A DNA stretch of 64,000 bases from Kineosporia sp. NBRC 101731 (GTDB lineage: Bacteria > Actinomycetota > Actinomycetes > Actinomycetales > Kineosporiaceae). Where the stretch lies: contig NZ_BSTC01000002.1 in NCBI RefSeq assembly GCF_030269305.1, positions 372,001-436,000 on the forward strand, written 5' to 3'. The notes under the pieces were generated by a model, which had not been told where the DNA came from, searched no databases, and saw only the letters and a program-made list of their open reading frames with translations. Shown here piece by piece: positions 45,283 to 54,930 of the stretch (positions are counted from its first letter, which is position 1; each line of letters starts with the position of its first letter). A program made the position numbers and the translations under genes.

Positions 45283-46446
45283 ATGAGCAACGTTGCTGAC
45301 TTCCCGTACTTCGCGTTGTCCGACGATCATCGTGAGCTCCAGGCCGCGGTACGAGAGCTCTGCACCGACAAGATCGCCCCGCACGCCGCCGAGGCCGACC
45401 AGAACAGTGAGTTCCCCCGGGCCTCGTACGAGGCCCTGAAGGCGGGTGACTTCCACGCCCCGCACATCCCCGAGGCCTACGAGGGGGTCGGCGCCGACGC
45501 CCTGGCCACCTGCCTGGTGATCGAGGAGATCGCCCGGGCCTGCGCCTCCACCTCGCTGATCCCGGCCGTCAACAAGCTCGGCACGCTGCCCCTGATGCTC
45601 GGGGCCAGTGAAGAGCTGAAGAAGAAGTACCTGACGCCGGTCGCCACCGGTGAGGCGATGTTCTCCTACGGCCTGTCCGAACGCGAGGCCGGCAGTGACA
45701 CCGCGAGCATGCGCACCCGGGCCGTGCGCGAGGGTGACGACTGGATCCTCAACGGCCAGAAGAGCTGGATCACCAACGCGGGTGAGAGCAAGTACTACAC
45801 GGTGCTCGCCGTGACCGACCCGGACGGGCGCCGGGGACGCAACATCGGTGCGTTCGTGGTCGAGACCGGCGACGAGGGTTTCGACTGGGGCAGTAAGGAA
45901 CGCAAGCTCGGTATCAAGGGCAGTCCCACCCGTGAACTGCACTTCGACAACGTCCGGCTGCCCGGCGACCGGCTGGTCGGGCAGCCCGACGAAGGTCTGC
46001 AACTGGCCCTGCGCACCCTCGACCACACCCGTGTCACCATCGGCGCGCAGGCCGTCGGCATCGCCCAGGGCGCCCTCGACTACGCCGTCGGATACATCAA
46101 GGAGCGCAAGCAGTTCGGTAAGCACCTGGCCGAGTTCCAGGGGCTCCAGTTCATGCTGGCCGACATGGCGATGGCGGTGGAGTCGGCCCGCCAGATGGTC
46201 TACGCGGCCGCGGCCAAGAGCGAGCGGAACGACCCTGATCTGGGGTTCTTCGGGGCCGCCGCGAAGTGCCACGCCTCCGACGTGGCCATGAAGGTCACGG
46301 TGGACGCCGTACAGCTGCTGGGTGGCGCGGGTTACGTCTCGGATCATCCGGTGGAGCGGATGATGCGCGACGCGAAGATCACCCAGATCTACGAGGGCAC
46401 CAACCAGATCCAGCGGCTGGTGATGGCGCGGGCGTTGTTGCGGTAA
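45283..46446 (+). CDS. Acyl-CoA dehydrogenase
   Basis: A 387-residue FAD enzyme of fatty-acid or branched-chain acyl-CoA oxidation. It has YGLSEREAGSDTASM (flavin and substrate contact), NGQKSWITNAG, RTLDHTRVTIGAQAVGIAQGA, and KITQIYEGTNQIQRLVMARALL, where the Glu of YEGT is the catalytic base of short-chain members. A CAATAT box at 45257-45262 would place transcription after the GTG at 45265, so the ATG at 45283 is preferred. Its ETF and acyl-CoA ligase partners are not in the window. Confidence 0.9.
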   Translation: MSNVADFPYFALSDDHRELQAAVRELCTDKIAPHAAEADQNSEFPRASYEALKAGDFHAPHIPEAYEGVGADALATCLVIEEIARACASTSLIPAVNKLGTLPLMLGASEELKKKYLTPVATGEAMFSYGLSEREAGSDTASMRTRAVREGDDWILNGQKSWITNAGESKYYTVLAVTDPDGRRGRNIGAFVVETGDEGFDWGSKERKLGIKGSPTRELHFDNVRLPGDRLVGQPDEGLQLALRTLDHTRVTIGAQAVGIAQGALDYAVGYIKERKQFGKHLAEFQGLQFMLADMAMAVESARQMVYAAAAKSERNDPDLGFFGAAAKCHASDVAMKVTVDAVQLLGGAGYVSDHPVERMMRDAKITQIYEGTNQIQRLVMARALLR

Positions 46447-46567
46447 AGGGGTCGATGGTGGACGAGGGTGCGCACCGGAAGTTTGCCGGTTCGCCTCCCG
46501 GATGTCGGTCGGGTTTGAGATGTTTGAGCGAATTGCGCACCATCTTCATCGCCCCCGGAGGCCTTGC

Positions 46568-47461
46568 ATGACCCTGCGCCGAAACCGCCGTCCGTTCACC
46601 ACACGGGTGGGAACGGTCTCGCTGCTGGCGGTGGGCCTGTCCCCGTTGCTGCTCGCAAGCCCTGCGAACGCCGCGGACGGGCGGGCCACCGCCGCCGTGG
46701 TCGGCAACGGCGGCCATCACTACGGCCTCCGGTACAGCGTGGGCGCCGGTGAGCAGAGCACGGTGAACGTGACGCTGCAAGAGGCCGCCGATCACTCAGT
46801 CTTCACGTACACGCTCGACGACGTGCTGGAGATCGACGCCGGGCCGTACTGCGCCTACCCCGACCCGGCCGACCTCACCAAGGTCACCTGCGAGCTCGAG
46901 AACTTCCTGGGCGATGACCGGGTGGCCAACGACCCGGAGGGCGTGCTGTCGCTCGATGACGGGAACGACTCGGTGACGTTCACCAACCTCACCACCTACG
47001 ACTTCTCCAGCATCAACCTCGGCAGCGGCGACAACACTTACACCGCAGCCCGTCCCGGCGCGCCCGACGCCTACGTCAGCAGTGAGGCCGGCCAGGACAC
47101 GATCACGCTCGGCACCGGTGGCTTCACCTCCTCGGGCGGAGGTAACGACGACATCCGGCTGATCGGTGGCGCCGCCACCGTGTACGCGAGTGCGGGCGCC
47201 GACGAGGTCCAGGGCGGCACCGGCAACGACGACCTGGACGGCGGCCCGGGAGACGACCTCATCTACGGGAACGACGGGAACGACCACATCACCGGAGCCC
47301 AGGACAACGACACCCTGTACGGCGGCCGGGGTGACGACGTCATCTACGGAAACAGCGGAGACGACGTGATCTACGGCAACAGCGGGAACGACGTCATCTC
47401 CGGAGGGCCGGGTACGGACACGATTGCGGGCGGCCCGGGCAACAACACGATCACGGACTGA
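46568..47461 (+). CDS. Secreted RTX-type calcium-binding repeat protein
   Basis: A 297-residue protein. The signal peptide covers about 1-36 (RRNRRPF, hydrophobic core, ASPANAA). The middle region is acidic and resembles a beta fold. Residues 215-297 are about nine nonapeptide repeats of the GGxGxDxxx kind (GGTGNDDLDG, GGPGDDLIYG, GGRGDDVIYG, GNSGDDVIYG). These form calcium-bound parallel beta-rolls in RTX proteins. Export here is by the Sec signal rather than the C-terminal type I signal of Gram-negative toxins. The ATG at 46568 has GGAGG 7 nt upstream. The 3' end overlaps that of adnB by 11 bp. Confidence 0.87.
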   Translation: MTLRRNRRPFTTRVGTVSLLAVGLSPLLLASPANAADGRATAAVVGNGGHHYGLRYSVGAGEQSTVNVTLQEAADHSVFTYTLDDVLEIDAGPYCAYPDPADLTKVTCELENFLGDDRVANDPEGVLSLDDGNDSVTFTNLTTYDFSSINLGSGDNTYTAARPGAPDAYVSSEAGQDTITLGTGGFTSSGGGNDDIRLIGGAATVYASAGADEVQGGTGNDDLDGGPGDDLIYGNDGNDHITGAQDNDTLYGGRGDDVIYGNSGDDVIYGNSGNDVISGGPGTDTIAGGPGNNTITD

Positions 47462-50400
47462 CCGCGATCGTCGTCAGCAGCTCTTCCAGGGCAGCCTCGT
47501 CCCACAGGTCCACGGGGCGCACGGTCCGGCCGGTCGAGGCGTAGAAGAACGCCGCGCTGACCTGGTCGAGGGGCACCCGGTGCAGCTTCGACCAGGCCAG
47601 CCGGTAGACCGCGAGCTGTACCGAGAGCGCCCGCATCTGCTCGTGACCGGGCGGGCGGCCGGTCTTCCAGTCGACCACGTCCCAGCCGCCGTCCGGCCGG
47701 CGGAAGACCGCGTCGATCCGGCCTCGCAGCACCACCCCCGCGACCGGTGTCTCGATGTTGACCTCGACCGCCTCGGCCGTGCGCTCGGCCCATTCCGAGG
47801 CCAGGAAGTTCGCCTGCAGCGTCTCCAGTTTCGCGTCTTCCAGATCGGCGTCACCGGCGCCGGGCAGGTCATCGATGTCGACCAGGGCCGCCGACCCGAA
47901 GCGTCGCTCCAGCCAGGCGTGGAAGGCGCTGCCCCGTCGGGCGTGCGGGCTGGGCTGCTGGGGCATCGGGCGCCGCAGACGCTCCGCCAGGGCCTGGCGG
48001 TCGGCGGCCAGGGCCACGGCCCGGGATGCGGACAGGTGCGTGGGCAGCCGCACGGTCAGCTCGCCACTCGCCTGGGCGTCCCGTTCGGCCAGCAGCACCT
48101 CGACCTCCCGCGCCCATTCGGCCTCTTCGGTGGTGCGGGGCTCGAGGACGGACGCGCGACGGGAGGCAGCCCGGGGGCCGGGGGCGACGGGCTCACCGGC
48201 GCTCAGCGCCCCGGGCTCGCCGTCAGACCGCGAGCTTCCATCGGCCCCCCTCTTCCCACCAGGCCGCTTCCCACCAGGCCGCTCCCCACCATCGACTCGT
48301 GCGTCGTCACCCACGCGGCTCCCGGCACCGGCCGCAGCATCCCGAGCATCGAACGGTACGAAATCGTCCGGCGGGGGTTCGAACTCGTCGTCCGGCGCCC
48401 AGCTGTCCAGCGGTAGCCACTCCTCCCCCGGGGCCCAGCCGACCTCGGCGCCCCCGAACTCGGTCACCTGGATCCCCGCCGTGCCCAACCCCGACGCATC
48501 CACATCGACCGCACCGCGATCGCCCTGATCCGCGTCTACCATTCGGCTCGTGCCGTAGGCCGCCCGGCGCTCGCCGGTCAGTTCCTCGATCGCCAGGCGC
48601 ACGAGTTCGGCTCCGTCCTCGACGGTTTCGCGCCGACCCTCGAGCGGATCGGGCCAGATCGCCATCCGGCCCTCGATCTCGCGCGGGTTCTCGGCACCCT
48701 CGTCGGGCTGGTCGCTCCACAGTCCGATCGCGATCGGCAGTTCACCATTCGGGTTCTGCTGCAGCAGTTCCCGGATCTCCACCAGGAACCGCGAGGGTTC
48801 GCGGGGCTTCTTCCCGTCGCCCCAGACCGCCCCGGTGAGCAACAGAGAGTCCTTGGCGCGGGTGGCGGCCACGTAGGCCAGGCGCCGTTCCTCGGCGACC
48901 TCGTGCTCACCGCAGTGGTCCATGAAGTGCTTGAGCTCGGTCTCCAGCTCGTCCTGGGTGGTGGCGGCCTGGTAGTTCCATTGCGGCAGCCCGGCGGCGT
49001 CGCCCCGCAGCGGGAACGGCACCGCACCGATGTCGGTCAGCCAGCCCTTCGACCGTTTCGGCGCGTTGCCCGACTGCCCGGCCGGAAAGGTGCCCTCGAC
49101 CATGCCGCAGACCGCGACCACATCCCACTCCAGGCCTTTGGAGCCGTGCACGGTGAGTAGCTGGATCGCGTCCTCATGCTGTTCGACCACCCCGGTGTCG
49201 AGGCCGCGCTCGCGGTCTTCGGCGGCGGTGAGCCAGCCCAGGAACGTGCCCAGGGTGGGCCGGTCACCCCCGTCCGCGAACTGCGCCGCGACATCGGCGA
49301 AGGCGTCGAGATGGGCGCGGGCGGCCGCCGGGGAGCGGTTCGGCTGGGCCGCCACCTCCACATCGAGCAGCAGGGCACGCTCGGCCTCCAGCACCAGGTC
49401 GGGCAGCGGCAGGGCGAGCCGCCCGCGCAGACCCCGCAGCAATCCGGCCAGGCGTTCCAGGCGGCGTCTGCCCTCAGCCGAGATCTGCTGTCCCTGAGGG
49501 CCTTCCCATCCGGGCTCGGGCAGCGCGTCGACCGCGTCGACGATGGACTGGTCATCAACGACGTCGACCTGCAAGGTCACCCCGGTCAGCCCGGCCGGAA
49601 CGTCGATGCGCCCGTTCTCACCCCGCCAGCTCGCGGCCAGCTCACGCGACCAGGCGCCCAGGCCGTCCAGGTCGCGAGGGCCGATGCGCCAGGCCGGGCC
49701 GGTGAGCAACCGCATCAGGGCGTCACCGCGGGTCGGGTCGTGCACCACCTCGAGCGCTGCTCGCAGGTCGGCAATCTCGGGCACGTGCAGGAGACCGCCC
49801 AGGCCGATCACCTCGACCGGCAGATCGCGGCCCCGCAGCGCGGCCTCGATCAGCGGGAACTGCGCCCGGGCCCGGCAGAGCACGGCCACGGACTGGCGGG
49901 AGCCGTCGTCCTTGGGGTGCAGCCAGGCGTACTGGGCGATGTCGGCGATCGCCTTGGCCTCTTCCTCCAGCGTGCCGTGCCATTCCAGGCGCACCCGACC
50001 GGGCCCGGCGCCGGGCCGGGCCGTCAGGGGCTGAACGTCGACGGTGAGGTCCGGGTCGCCCCAGATCGGTGTGCGACGCAGAGGATCGGCAAGCTGGTTG
50101 GCCACGGCGAGGATGGCCAGGTCGTTGCGCCAGCTGGTGGACAGGTGACGCGTAGCCGCCCGGCCCCCGTCGGCGGCGGGGAAGTCCAGGCCGAAACGCT
50201 GCAGGTTGCCGGCCGAGGCACCCCGCCAGGCGTAGATCGACTGGTGCGGGTCACCGACCGCGATCACCGGGTGCCCACCGCCGAACAGTTCCTGCAGGAG
50301 CACCACCTGAGCGTGGCTGGTGTCCTGGTACTCGTCGAGCAACACCACCCGGAACCGCTGCCGCTCCACCTCGCCGACCTCAGGCACCGTGCGCGCCAGC

Positions 50401-51395
50401 TGCGCCGCGAGCGCCACCTGGTCGCCGAAGTCGAGCACCTCCTGCTCGCGCTTGCGGCGCTGGTACGCGTCGACCAGCGGGATCAGGGCGCGGCGGGCCT
50501 GCATGCGCTGCCCGATCGCCTTGACGTCGGCCTTCGGCTTGCCCGGCAGCGGGTCGCCCGGGTTCTTCGGCAGCTCACCGATGCGTTCCACGATGCTCTC
50601 GGCCACCGCGTCGATCCGGCCGGGATCGAGCAGATGCTCGGCGATCTCCCCGGCCAGCGCCAGCACGGCGTCGACCACGGTGCTGCGCGTGAGCTCGACG
50701 CCGGTCATGTCGCCGTCCCAGCGCTCCACCAGTTCGTCGACCAGTTGCCAGCTGCCGGCCTCACCGAGAAGCCTTGCCCCCGGCTCAATCCCGAGCCGCA
50801 GAGCGTGGTCGCCGAGCACCGCGGCGGCGTAGGCGTGATAAGTGGAGACCGTGACCGGCCGGGACTCCGGGGTGAGGCCCTTGCGGTGCAGGGCCCGCAG
50901 CCGGGCCCGGATGCGCTCGGCCAGCTCTCCGGCGGCCTTGCGGGTGAACGTCAGACCCAGCACCTCGTCGGGCTCGACCATGCCGTTGGCCACCAGCCAC
51001 ACCACCCGCGCGGCCATGGTTTCGGTCTTGCCCGACCCGGCGCCGGCCACGACCAGCATCGGCTCGAGCGGCGCCTCGATGACGGCCACCTGCTCGGGGG
51101 TGGGTTCGGGACGCTCGAGAACGCGGGCGATCTCGGACGCCGAGATCAACCGTCGCGGAGCGGTTCTGGCACTCCCGACCGGACGCCGGCCCGAGGGCGG
51201 AGGGGACTCCAGAACCGGGATGTCGAAGTCGAACCCGAGTTGCTCATCGGACGGAGCCGGCGACGACGGACGGGAGGACGAGATTGACCGGGAGGACGAG
51301 GGCGGCCCGGTCGGCTCAGTCGACTCCGTCGGCCTCTCCTCTGCCCCGTCATCCGGCTCTCCGGAACCGAACAGACCCTCCTGTTCGTCGTTCAC
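47451..51395 (-). CDS. adnB: AdnB-like UvrD-family helicase-nuclease
   Basis: A 1314-residue subunit of the mycobacterial-type AdnAB double-strand-break resection motor. Walker A is AGAGSGKT (117-124), Walker B DEYQDTS (354-360). QLLTVHGSKGLEWDVV is motif V, and RRLAYVAATRAKDSLLL motif VI. The C-terminal RecB-like nuclease has LRGRIDAVFR, GWDVVDWKTGR and VQLAVYRLAW. Long Pro/Ser/Asp linkers make it longer than the roughly 1100-residue mycobacterial protein. The GTG at 51395 overlaps the adnA stop (GTGA); upstream in-frame sequence belongs to adnA. The helicase is ATP-dependent and acts on DNA ends. Confidence 0.9.
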   Translation of the reverse strand: MNDEQEGLFGSGEPDDGAEERPTESTEPTGPPSSSRSISSSRPSSPAPSDEQLGFDFDIPVLESPPPSGRRPVGSARTAPRRLISASEIARVLERPEPTPEQVAVIEAPLEPMLVVAGAGSGKTETMAARVVWLVANGMVEPDEVLGLTFTRKAAGELAERIRARLRALHRKGLTPESRPVTVSTYHAYAAAVLGDHALRLGIEPGARLLGEAGSWQLVDELVERWDGDMTGVELTRSTVVDAVLALAGEIAEHLLDPGRIDAVAESIVERIGELPKNPGDPLPGKPKADVKAIGQRMQARRALIPLVDAYQRRKREQEVLDFGDQVALAAQLARTVPEVGEVERQRFRVVLLDEYQDTSHAQVVLLQELFGGGHPVIAVGDPHQSIYAWRGASAGNLQRFGLDFPAADGGRAATRHLSTSWRNDLAILAVANQLADPLRRTPIWGDPDLTVDVQPLTARPGAGPGRVRLEWHGTLEEEAKAIADIAQYAWLHPKDDGSRQSVAVLCRARAQFPLIEAALRGRDLPVEVIGLGGLLHVPEIADLRAALEVVHDPTRGDALMRLLTGPAWRIGPRDLDGLGAWSRELAASWRGENGRIDVPAGLTGVTLQVDVVDDQSIVDAVDALPEPGWEGPQGQQISAEGRRRLERLAGLLRGLRGRLALPLPDLVLEAERALLLDVEVAAQPNRSPAAARAHLDAFADVAAQFADGGDRPTLGTFLGWLTAAEDRERGLDTGVVEQHEDAIQLLTVHGSKGLEWDVVAVCGMVEGTFPAGQSGNAPKRSKGWLTDIGAVPFPLRGDAAGLPQWNYQAATTQDELETELKHFMDHCGEHEVAEERRLAYVAATRAKDSLLLTGAVWGDGKKPREPSRFLVEIRELLQQNPNGELPIAIGLWSDQPDEGAENPREIEGRMAIWPDPLEGRRETVEDGAELVRLAIEELTGERRAAYGTSRMVDADQGDRGAVDVDASGLGTAGIQVTEFGGAEVGWAPGEEWLPLDSWAPDDEFEPPPDDFVPFDARDAAAGAGSRVGDDARVDGGERPGGKRPGGKRGADGSSRSDGEPGALSAGEPVAPGPRAASRRASVLEPRTTEEAEWAREVEVLLAERDAQASGELTVRLPTHLSASRAVALAADRQALAERLRRPMPQQPSPHARRGSAFHAWLERRFGSAALVDIDDLPGAGDADLEDAKLETLQANFLASEWAERTAEAVEVNIETPVAGVVLRGRIDAVFRRPDGGWDVVDWKTGRPPGHEQMRALSVQLAVYRLAWSKLHRVPLDQVSAAFFYASTGRTVRPVDLWDEAALEELLTTIAVSP

Positions 51396-54300
51396 CGCCC
51401 GACCTGCCGGCCCTCGTTCTGCACGGGGCAGGCCCGGCGCAGGGCGCACACCCGGCACATGCTGTTGCTCTTGGCCGGGAACTGCCCGGCCGACATACCC
51501 TCGGCCGCCCCCTGCACGAGGTTCGAGGCCCACTGCGGATCAGTGTCTTTCGACAGCGGAAGCTGCTGCTGCACGGGCACGCTCTTGTTACCCGACCCCA
51601 GCTGCACCAGGGCCGCACCCCCCGATGCCGTGCCCTCGGGCAGTTTCAGCCCGGCCCGGGCGGCGGCCCGCGCCAGGCCGCCCTCCTCGATGGCCACCTG
51701 ATAGACCCCGAGCTGCGCGTGCCGCTCCACCTCGGCCTTGGTCGGCGCCGACTTCCCCGTCTTCAGGTCGATGACGACGAGCCGGCCCTCCGCGTCCTGC
51801 TCGAGCCGGTCGACCTTGCCGCGGATCAGCGCGCGGCCCACCTCGACCTGCAGGGTCTGCTCGGTGGCCACCAGTGTGCGCCCGGCCGCGCGGGCCTGCG
51901 CGGCGTACTGAGCCATGTGCGCGACCATCTTCTCCGCGCGCCGGCGCTCGGTGTCGGCCACCCAGCCCTGCCCGAGGCCGAGCCGGTCGAAGCGCTCCGC
52001 CAGCAGGGTCTTCAGCTTGACCAGGTTGCCGTCGGGCACTTCCTCGGCCAGCTCGTGCACCAGTTCGCCGAGCCCCTGGGCGGTGGACGACGTGCGCCGA
52101 CCGCCGGAGGCGTCGAGCAGCCAGCGCAGCGAGCAGCGGTCGAACGAGTCAACCTGCGACGGCGAGACCTTCACCAGCGCATGGGATTCCCGCAGCGGGG
52201 CGGAGACCGAGACCGGGGCCAGGCCGTACCAGTCCGCCGGGTCGGCCCCGGGCACACCGGCGAGCGCGAGCCGGGCCAGCTGGCGGGCAGCACCCTCCCG
52301 CCGGGACGTCTTCGCGAGCGGGTCGACGACCACGGCCCGCAGCTGTGCGACCAGAGCGGGCAGCGTCATCATGCGCGGCACCTCGGCCAGGGGCCGCACC
52401 TCCTGGTCGCCGCTGACCCCGTCCGGGTCGACCAGGTCGAGGAACGTCGAGGGCATGACCTCGTCGGAGCGCACCGCCGTGACCAGGAGGTGAGTGCGCG
52501 CCCGGCTCACCGCGACGTGGAAGAGCCGCAGCTCGTCGTCGTGGATCGCCTTGCGCTGGGCCACGAATCCCTGGTCGCCGCGACCGTCCACCACCTCGGC
52601 CAGACGCTGGCCGCCGAGCAGCGAGTCACGCAGCCGCAGGTCGGGCCAGGCCCCTTCCTGCACCCCGGCGACGGCGACGACGTCCCACTCCAGCCCCGCC
52701 GCCGCCGTCGCCGTGACCAGCGCGACCGCCTCGTCGGAGGGGGCCCGCTCGGCCAGGGTGTCGGCGGGTACGTCCTGGGCCTCGAGATGGTCGAGGAAGG
52801 CCTGCGCGTCGGCCCCCGGAAAGCGGTCGGTGAAGCGTGCCGCCGCCTCGAAAAGAGCCATCACAGCGTCTAGGTCGCGGTCGGCGCGAATACCGGCCGC
52901 GCCACCGGAGAGAGCGGCCCGGCGCCAGGAGATGGCCAGGCCGGTACGGTCCCAGATCTCCCAGAGCACGGTCTCCGGGCTGGCGTTCGGATCCGCAGCG
53001 GCTTCCCGCCCGGCGTTGAGCACCGAGGCGACGCGCCGGGCCGGGGCGGAAACCCGCGGGTCCAGGGCGGCCAGGAGCGACGGCTCGGCGAGGGCCTCGA
53101 CCAGCAGGGCGTCGCTGGCCCGACCGCCTCCACCGGAGATCTCCTCGGTGCGCAGGGCCTGGCGCAGCCTCCGCACAGCAATCGCGTCGGCGCCCCCGAT
53201 GGCGCTGGTGAGCAGGTCGGAGGCAACCTCGGGGGTGAGCTCCCAGGCCCGCAGCACGCAGCGCAGGGCCAGACGCAGCGGCACCACGGCGATCTCGTCA
53301 CGCACCGGAACCTCGGCCGTCGGGATCGCTACCGGCACACCGGCCGCACCCAGTGAACGACGCAGAGGCGCCGTGGCCTTCGTGGACCGCACGATCACGG
53401 CCATACGCTGCCAGGGCACCTGCTGCTCCAGGTGCAGACGCCGCAGGTACTGGGCGATGTACGCGCCCTCGCGGGCGGGCGAGGCAAAGACCTGGACTGC
53501 GACAGAGGCCGGCTCCGGAGCTGCGCTCGTGGTCACCAGGCGATGAGAAGCCTTGCCCGCCGCCCCGATCCGCTCGGCGATCCGGCCCGCGACCGCCCTC
53601 AGCTCCGGGCCGTGCCGGTAAACCGTGCCGAACGTGATGACCGGGGCGGACAAACCGTCGACCCGCCGGAACTGCTCCACCGCGTCGGCCAGCGCGGTCG
53701 GCCGGGCCCCCCGGAAGGTCTGGGTGGCCGAGTCCGGGTCGCCGGCCAGGAGGATGTCGCGCCCACCCCCCGCGATCAGCCGCAGCAGGTGCTCGGCGGC
53801 CACGGTGAGCTCGTGCGCGTCGTCCACCACCACCAGGCGGTACCGGTCGCGCTCGGCCCCGAGCAGTTCCTCGTCGTCGAGCAGCAGTTCGGTGGCGGCG
53901 TCGACGATGCCCGCCGGGTCGTAGGCGCCCGGGGACGACAACGCCGTGACGTCGAGATACTCGGCCATCACCTCGGCGGCGGCGAGCCAGTCGGGCCGGT
54001 CGTTCAGCTCGCCCAGCCGCCGCAGGTCGCCCGGCGTCAGACCGCGCTCGACCGCTCGCATCAGCAGGTCACGCAGTTCATCGCGAAACCCGCGCAGCTG
54101 CCGGATCTCATCACCGGTGGAGGTGGGCCAGACCGGCGCCCGGCCCAGCCCCTCGGCGTGCCCGGCGAGCAGGTCGGCCAGCATGCGGTCCTGCTCGGGG
54201 CCGGAGATCAGCCGCGGTGAGGGCGAACCATCGAGCGCCATCACCCGGTGCAGCAGCCCGAACGCATAGGAGTGCGGGGTGCGCGACATCGGCTCTTGCA

Positions 54301-54610
54301 CCGTGCCGCCGATGCGCGCCGACAGCCGCTCCCGCAGCCGCGCCGAGGCCACCCGGGTCGGGGCGATCGCCAGCACCGAGCCCGGCGACAACCCGTCGCG
54401 TTCCACCCGGGCCGCGACCGCCTCGATCAGCATGGTGGTCTTGCCCGTGCCCGGCGCCCCGAACACCACGACGGGCCCGCTGCCCTGCCGCAGCCCGGTC
54501 AGCGGGGCCTGAGACCGGTCCGGCTCGACGCGATCCCGACCGTGCACCCCGGGACCGACCAGCCGGACGGAGGGCCCGGCCGGACGACGCTCACGGGTAG
54601 CGGTGCTCAT
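51392..54610 (-). CDS. adnA: AdnA-like helicase-nuclease subunit
   Basis: A 1072-residue partner of AdnB. Walker A is GAPGTGKT (51-58); Walker B reads VVVDDAHE in place of DExQ. The RecB-like nuclease near the end has LIRGKVDRLEQ, VIDLKTGKSAP and AQLGVYQVAI. A cysteine in SFDRCSLRWLLD together with CRVCALRRACP near the C-terminus gives the four-Cys iron-sulfur arrangement known from AddB and AdnA. Gene order adnA-adnB followed by an alkyltransferase-like gene matches mycobacteria. A 54-bp palindrome lies 164 bp upstream of the ATG. Confidence 0.9.
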   Translation of the reverse strand: MSTATRERRPAGPSVRLVGPGVHGRDRVEPDRSQAPLTGLRQGSGPVVVFGAPGTGKTTMLIEAVAARVERDGLSPGSVLAIAPTRVASARLRERLSARIGGTVQEPMSRTPHSYAFGLLHRVMALDGSPSPRLISGPEQDRMLADLLAGHAEGLGRAPVWPTSTGDEIRQLRGFRDELRDLLMRAVERGLTPGDLRRLGELNDRPDWLAAAEVMAEYLDVTALSSPGAYDPAGIVDAATELLLDDEELLGAERDRYRLVVVDDAHELTVAAEHLLRLIAGGGRDILLAGDPDSATQTFRGARPTALADAVEQFRRVDGLSAPVITFGTVYRHGPELRAVAGRIAERIGAAGKASHRLVTTSAAPEPASVAVQVFASPAREGAYIAQYLRRLHLEQQVPWQRMAVIVRSTKATAPLRRSLGAAGVPVAIPTAEVPVRDEIAVVPLRLALRCVLRAWELTPEVASDLLTSAIGGADAIAVRRLRQALRTEEISGGGGRASDALLVEALAEPSLLAALDPRVSAPARRVASVLNAGREAAADPNASPETVLWEIWDRTGLAISWRRAALSGGAAGIRADRDLDAVMALFEAAARFTDRFPGADAQAFLDHLEAQDVPADTLAERAPSDEAVALVTATAAAGLEWDVVAVAGVQEGAWPDLRLRDSLLGGQRLAEVVDGRGDQGFVAQRKAIHDDELRLFHVAVSRARTHLLVTAVRSDEVMPSTFLDLVDPDGVSGDQEVRPLAEVPRMMTLPALVAQLRAVVVDPLAKTSRREGAARQLARLALAGVPGADPADWYGLAPVSVSAPLRESHALVKVSPSQVDSFDRCSLRWLLDASGGRRTSSTAQGLGELVHELAEEVPDGNLVKLKTLLAERFDRLGLGQGWVADTERRRAEKMVAHMAQYAAQARAAGRTLVATEQTLQVEVGRALIRGKVDRLEQDAEGRLVVIDLKTGKSAPTKAEVERHAQLGVYQVAIEEGGLARAAARAGLKLPEGTASGGAALVQLGSGNKSVPVQQQLPLSKDTDPQWASNLVQGAAEGMSAGQFPAKSNSMCRVCALRRACPVQNEGRQVGR

Positions 54611-54773
54611 GGCCCCACATCAGACCACAAGCCACCGACAAGTAGGACCGCGGCCGAACCAGCCCCTCCGGTCGATGTGACCGCCGTCGCCATTCCCCGG
54701 CAGTCACATCCGCGCGCCCCTCCTCACCGACCACACCCGGCGCTCCACACCTGCTCCCCCCGGGGGACCGAGA

Positions 54774-54827
54774 GCGATGTGTACACCTGGTACACCCGGT
54801 ACCGGGTGTACCAGGTGTACACATCGC
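54774..54827. repeat. 54-bp perfect palindrome
   Basis: The axis lies between 54800 and 54801. The left arm is GCGATGTGTACACC then TGGTACACCCGGT; the right arm is its exact reverse complement. Each arm has two GTACACC/GGTGTAC heptamers 9 bp apart (54781, 54790; 54805, 54814). GTGTACAC octamers lie near both ends. Confidence 0.97.
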
Positions 54828-54880
54828 GCACCGTTCCGTGCCCAGGCCCGGGATTCTCCGAGAATCACCACAACCACAAC

Positions 54881-54930
54881 CCCGCAAAAGTGAGGACGAG
54901 TGCAGCGGGGAGGTTTTGCATGATCACGAA
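54881..54930 (+). repeat. Interspersed hairpin element, copy C
   Basis: CCCCGC and GCGGGG form the stem; then comes AGGTTTTGCATGATCACG and AACGAAG. As in copy A, GGGGAGG is 6 nt before ATG. A reading frame from this ATG runs into antisense of the alkyltransferase-like gene and is not supported as a protein. Confidence 0.7.
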
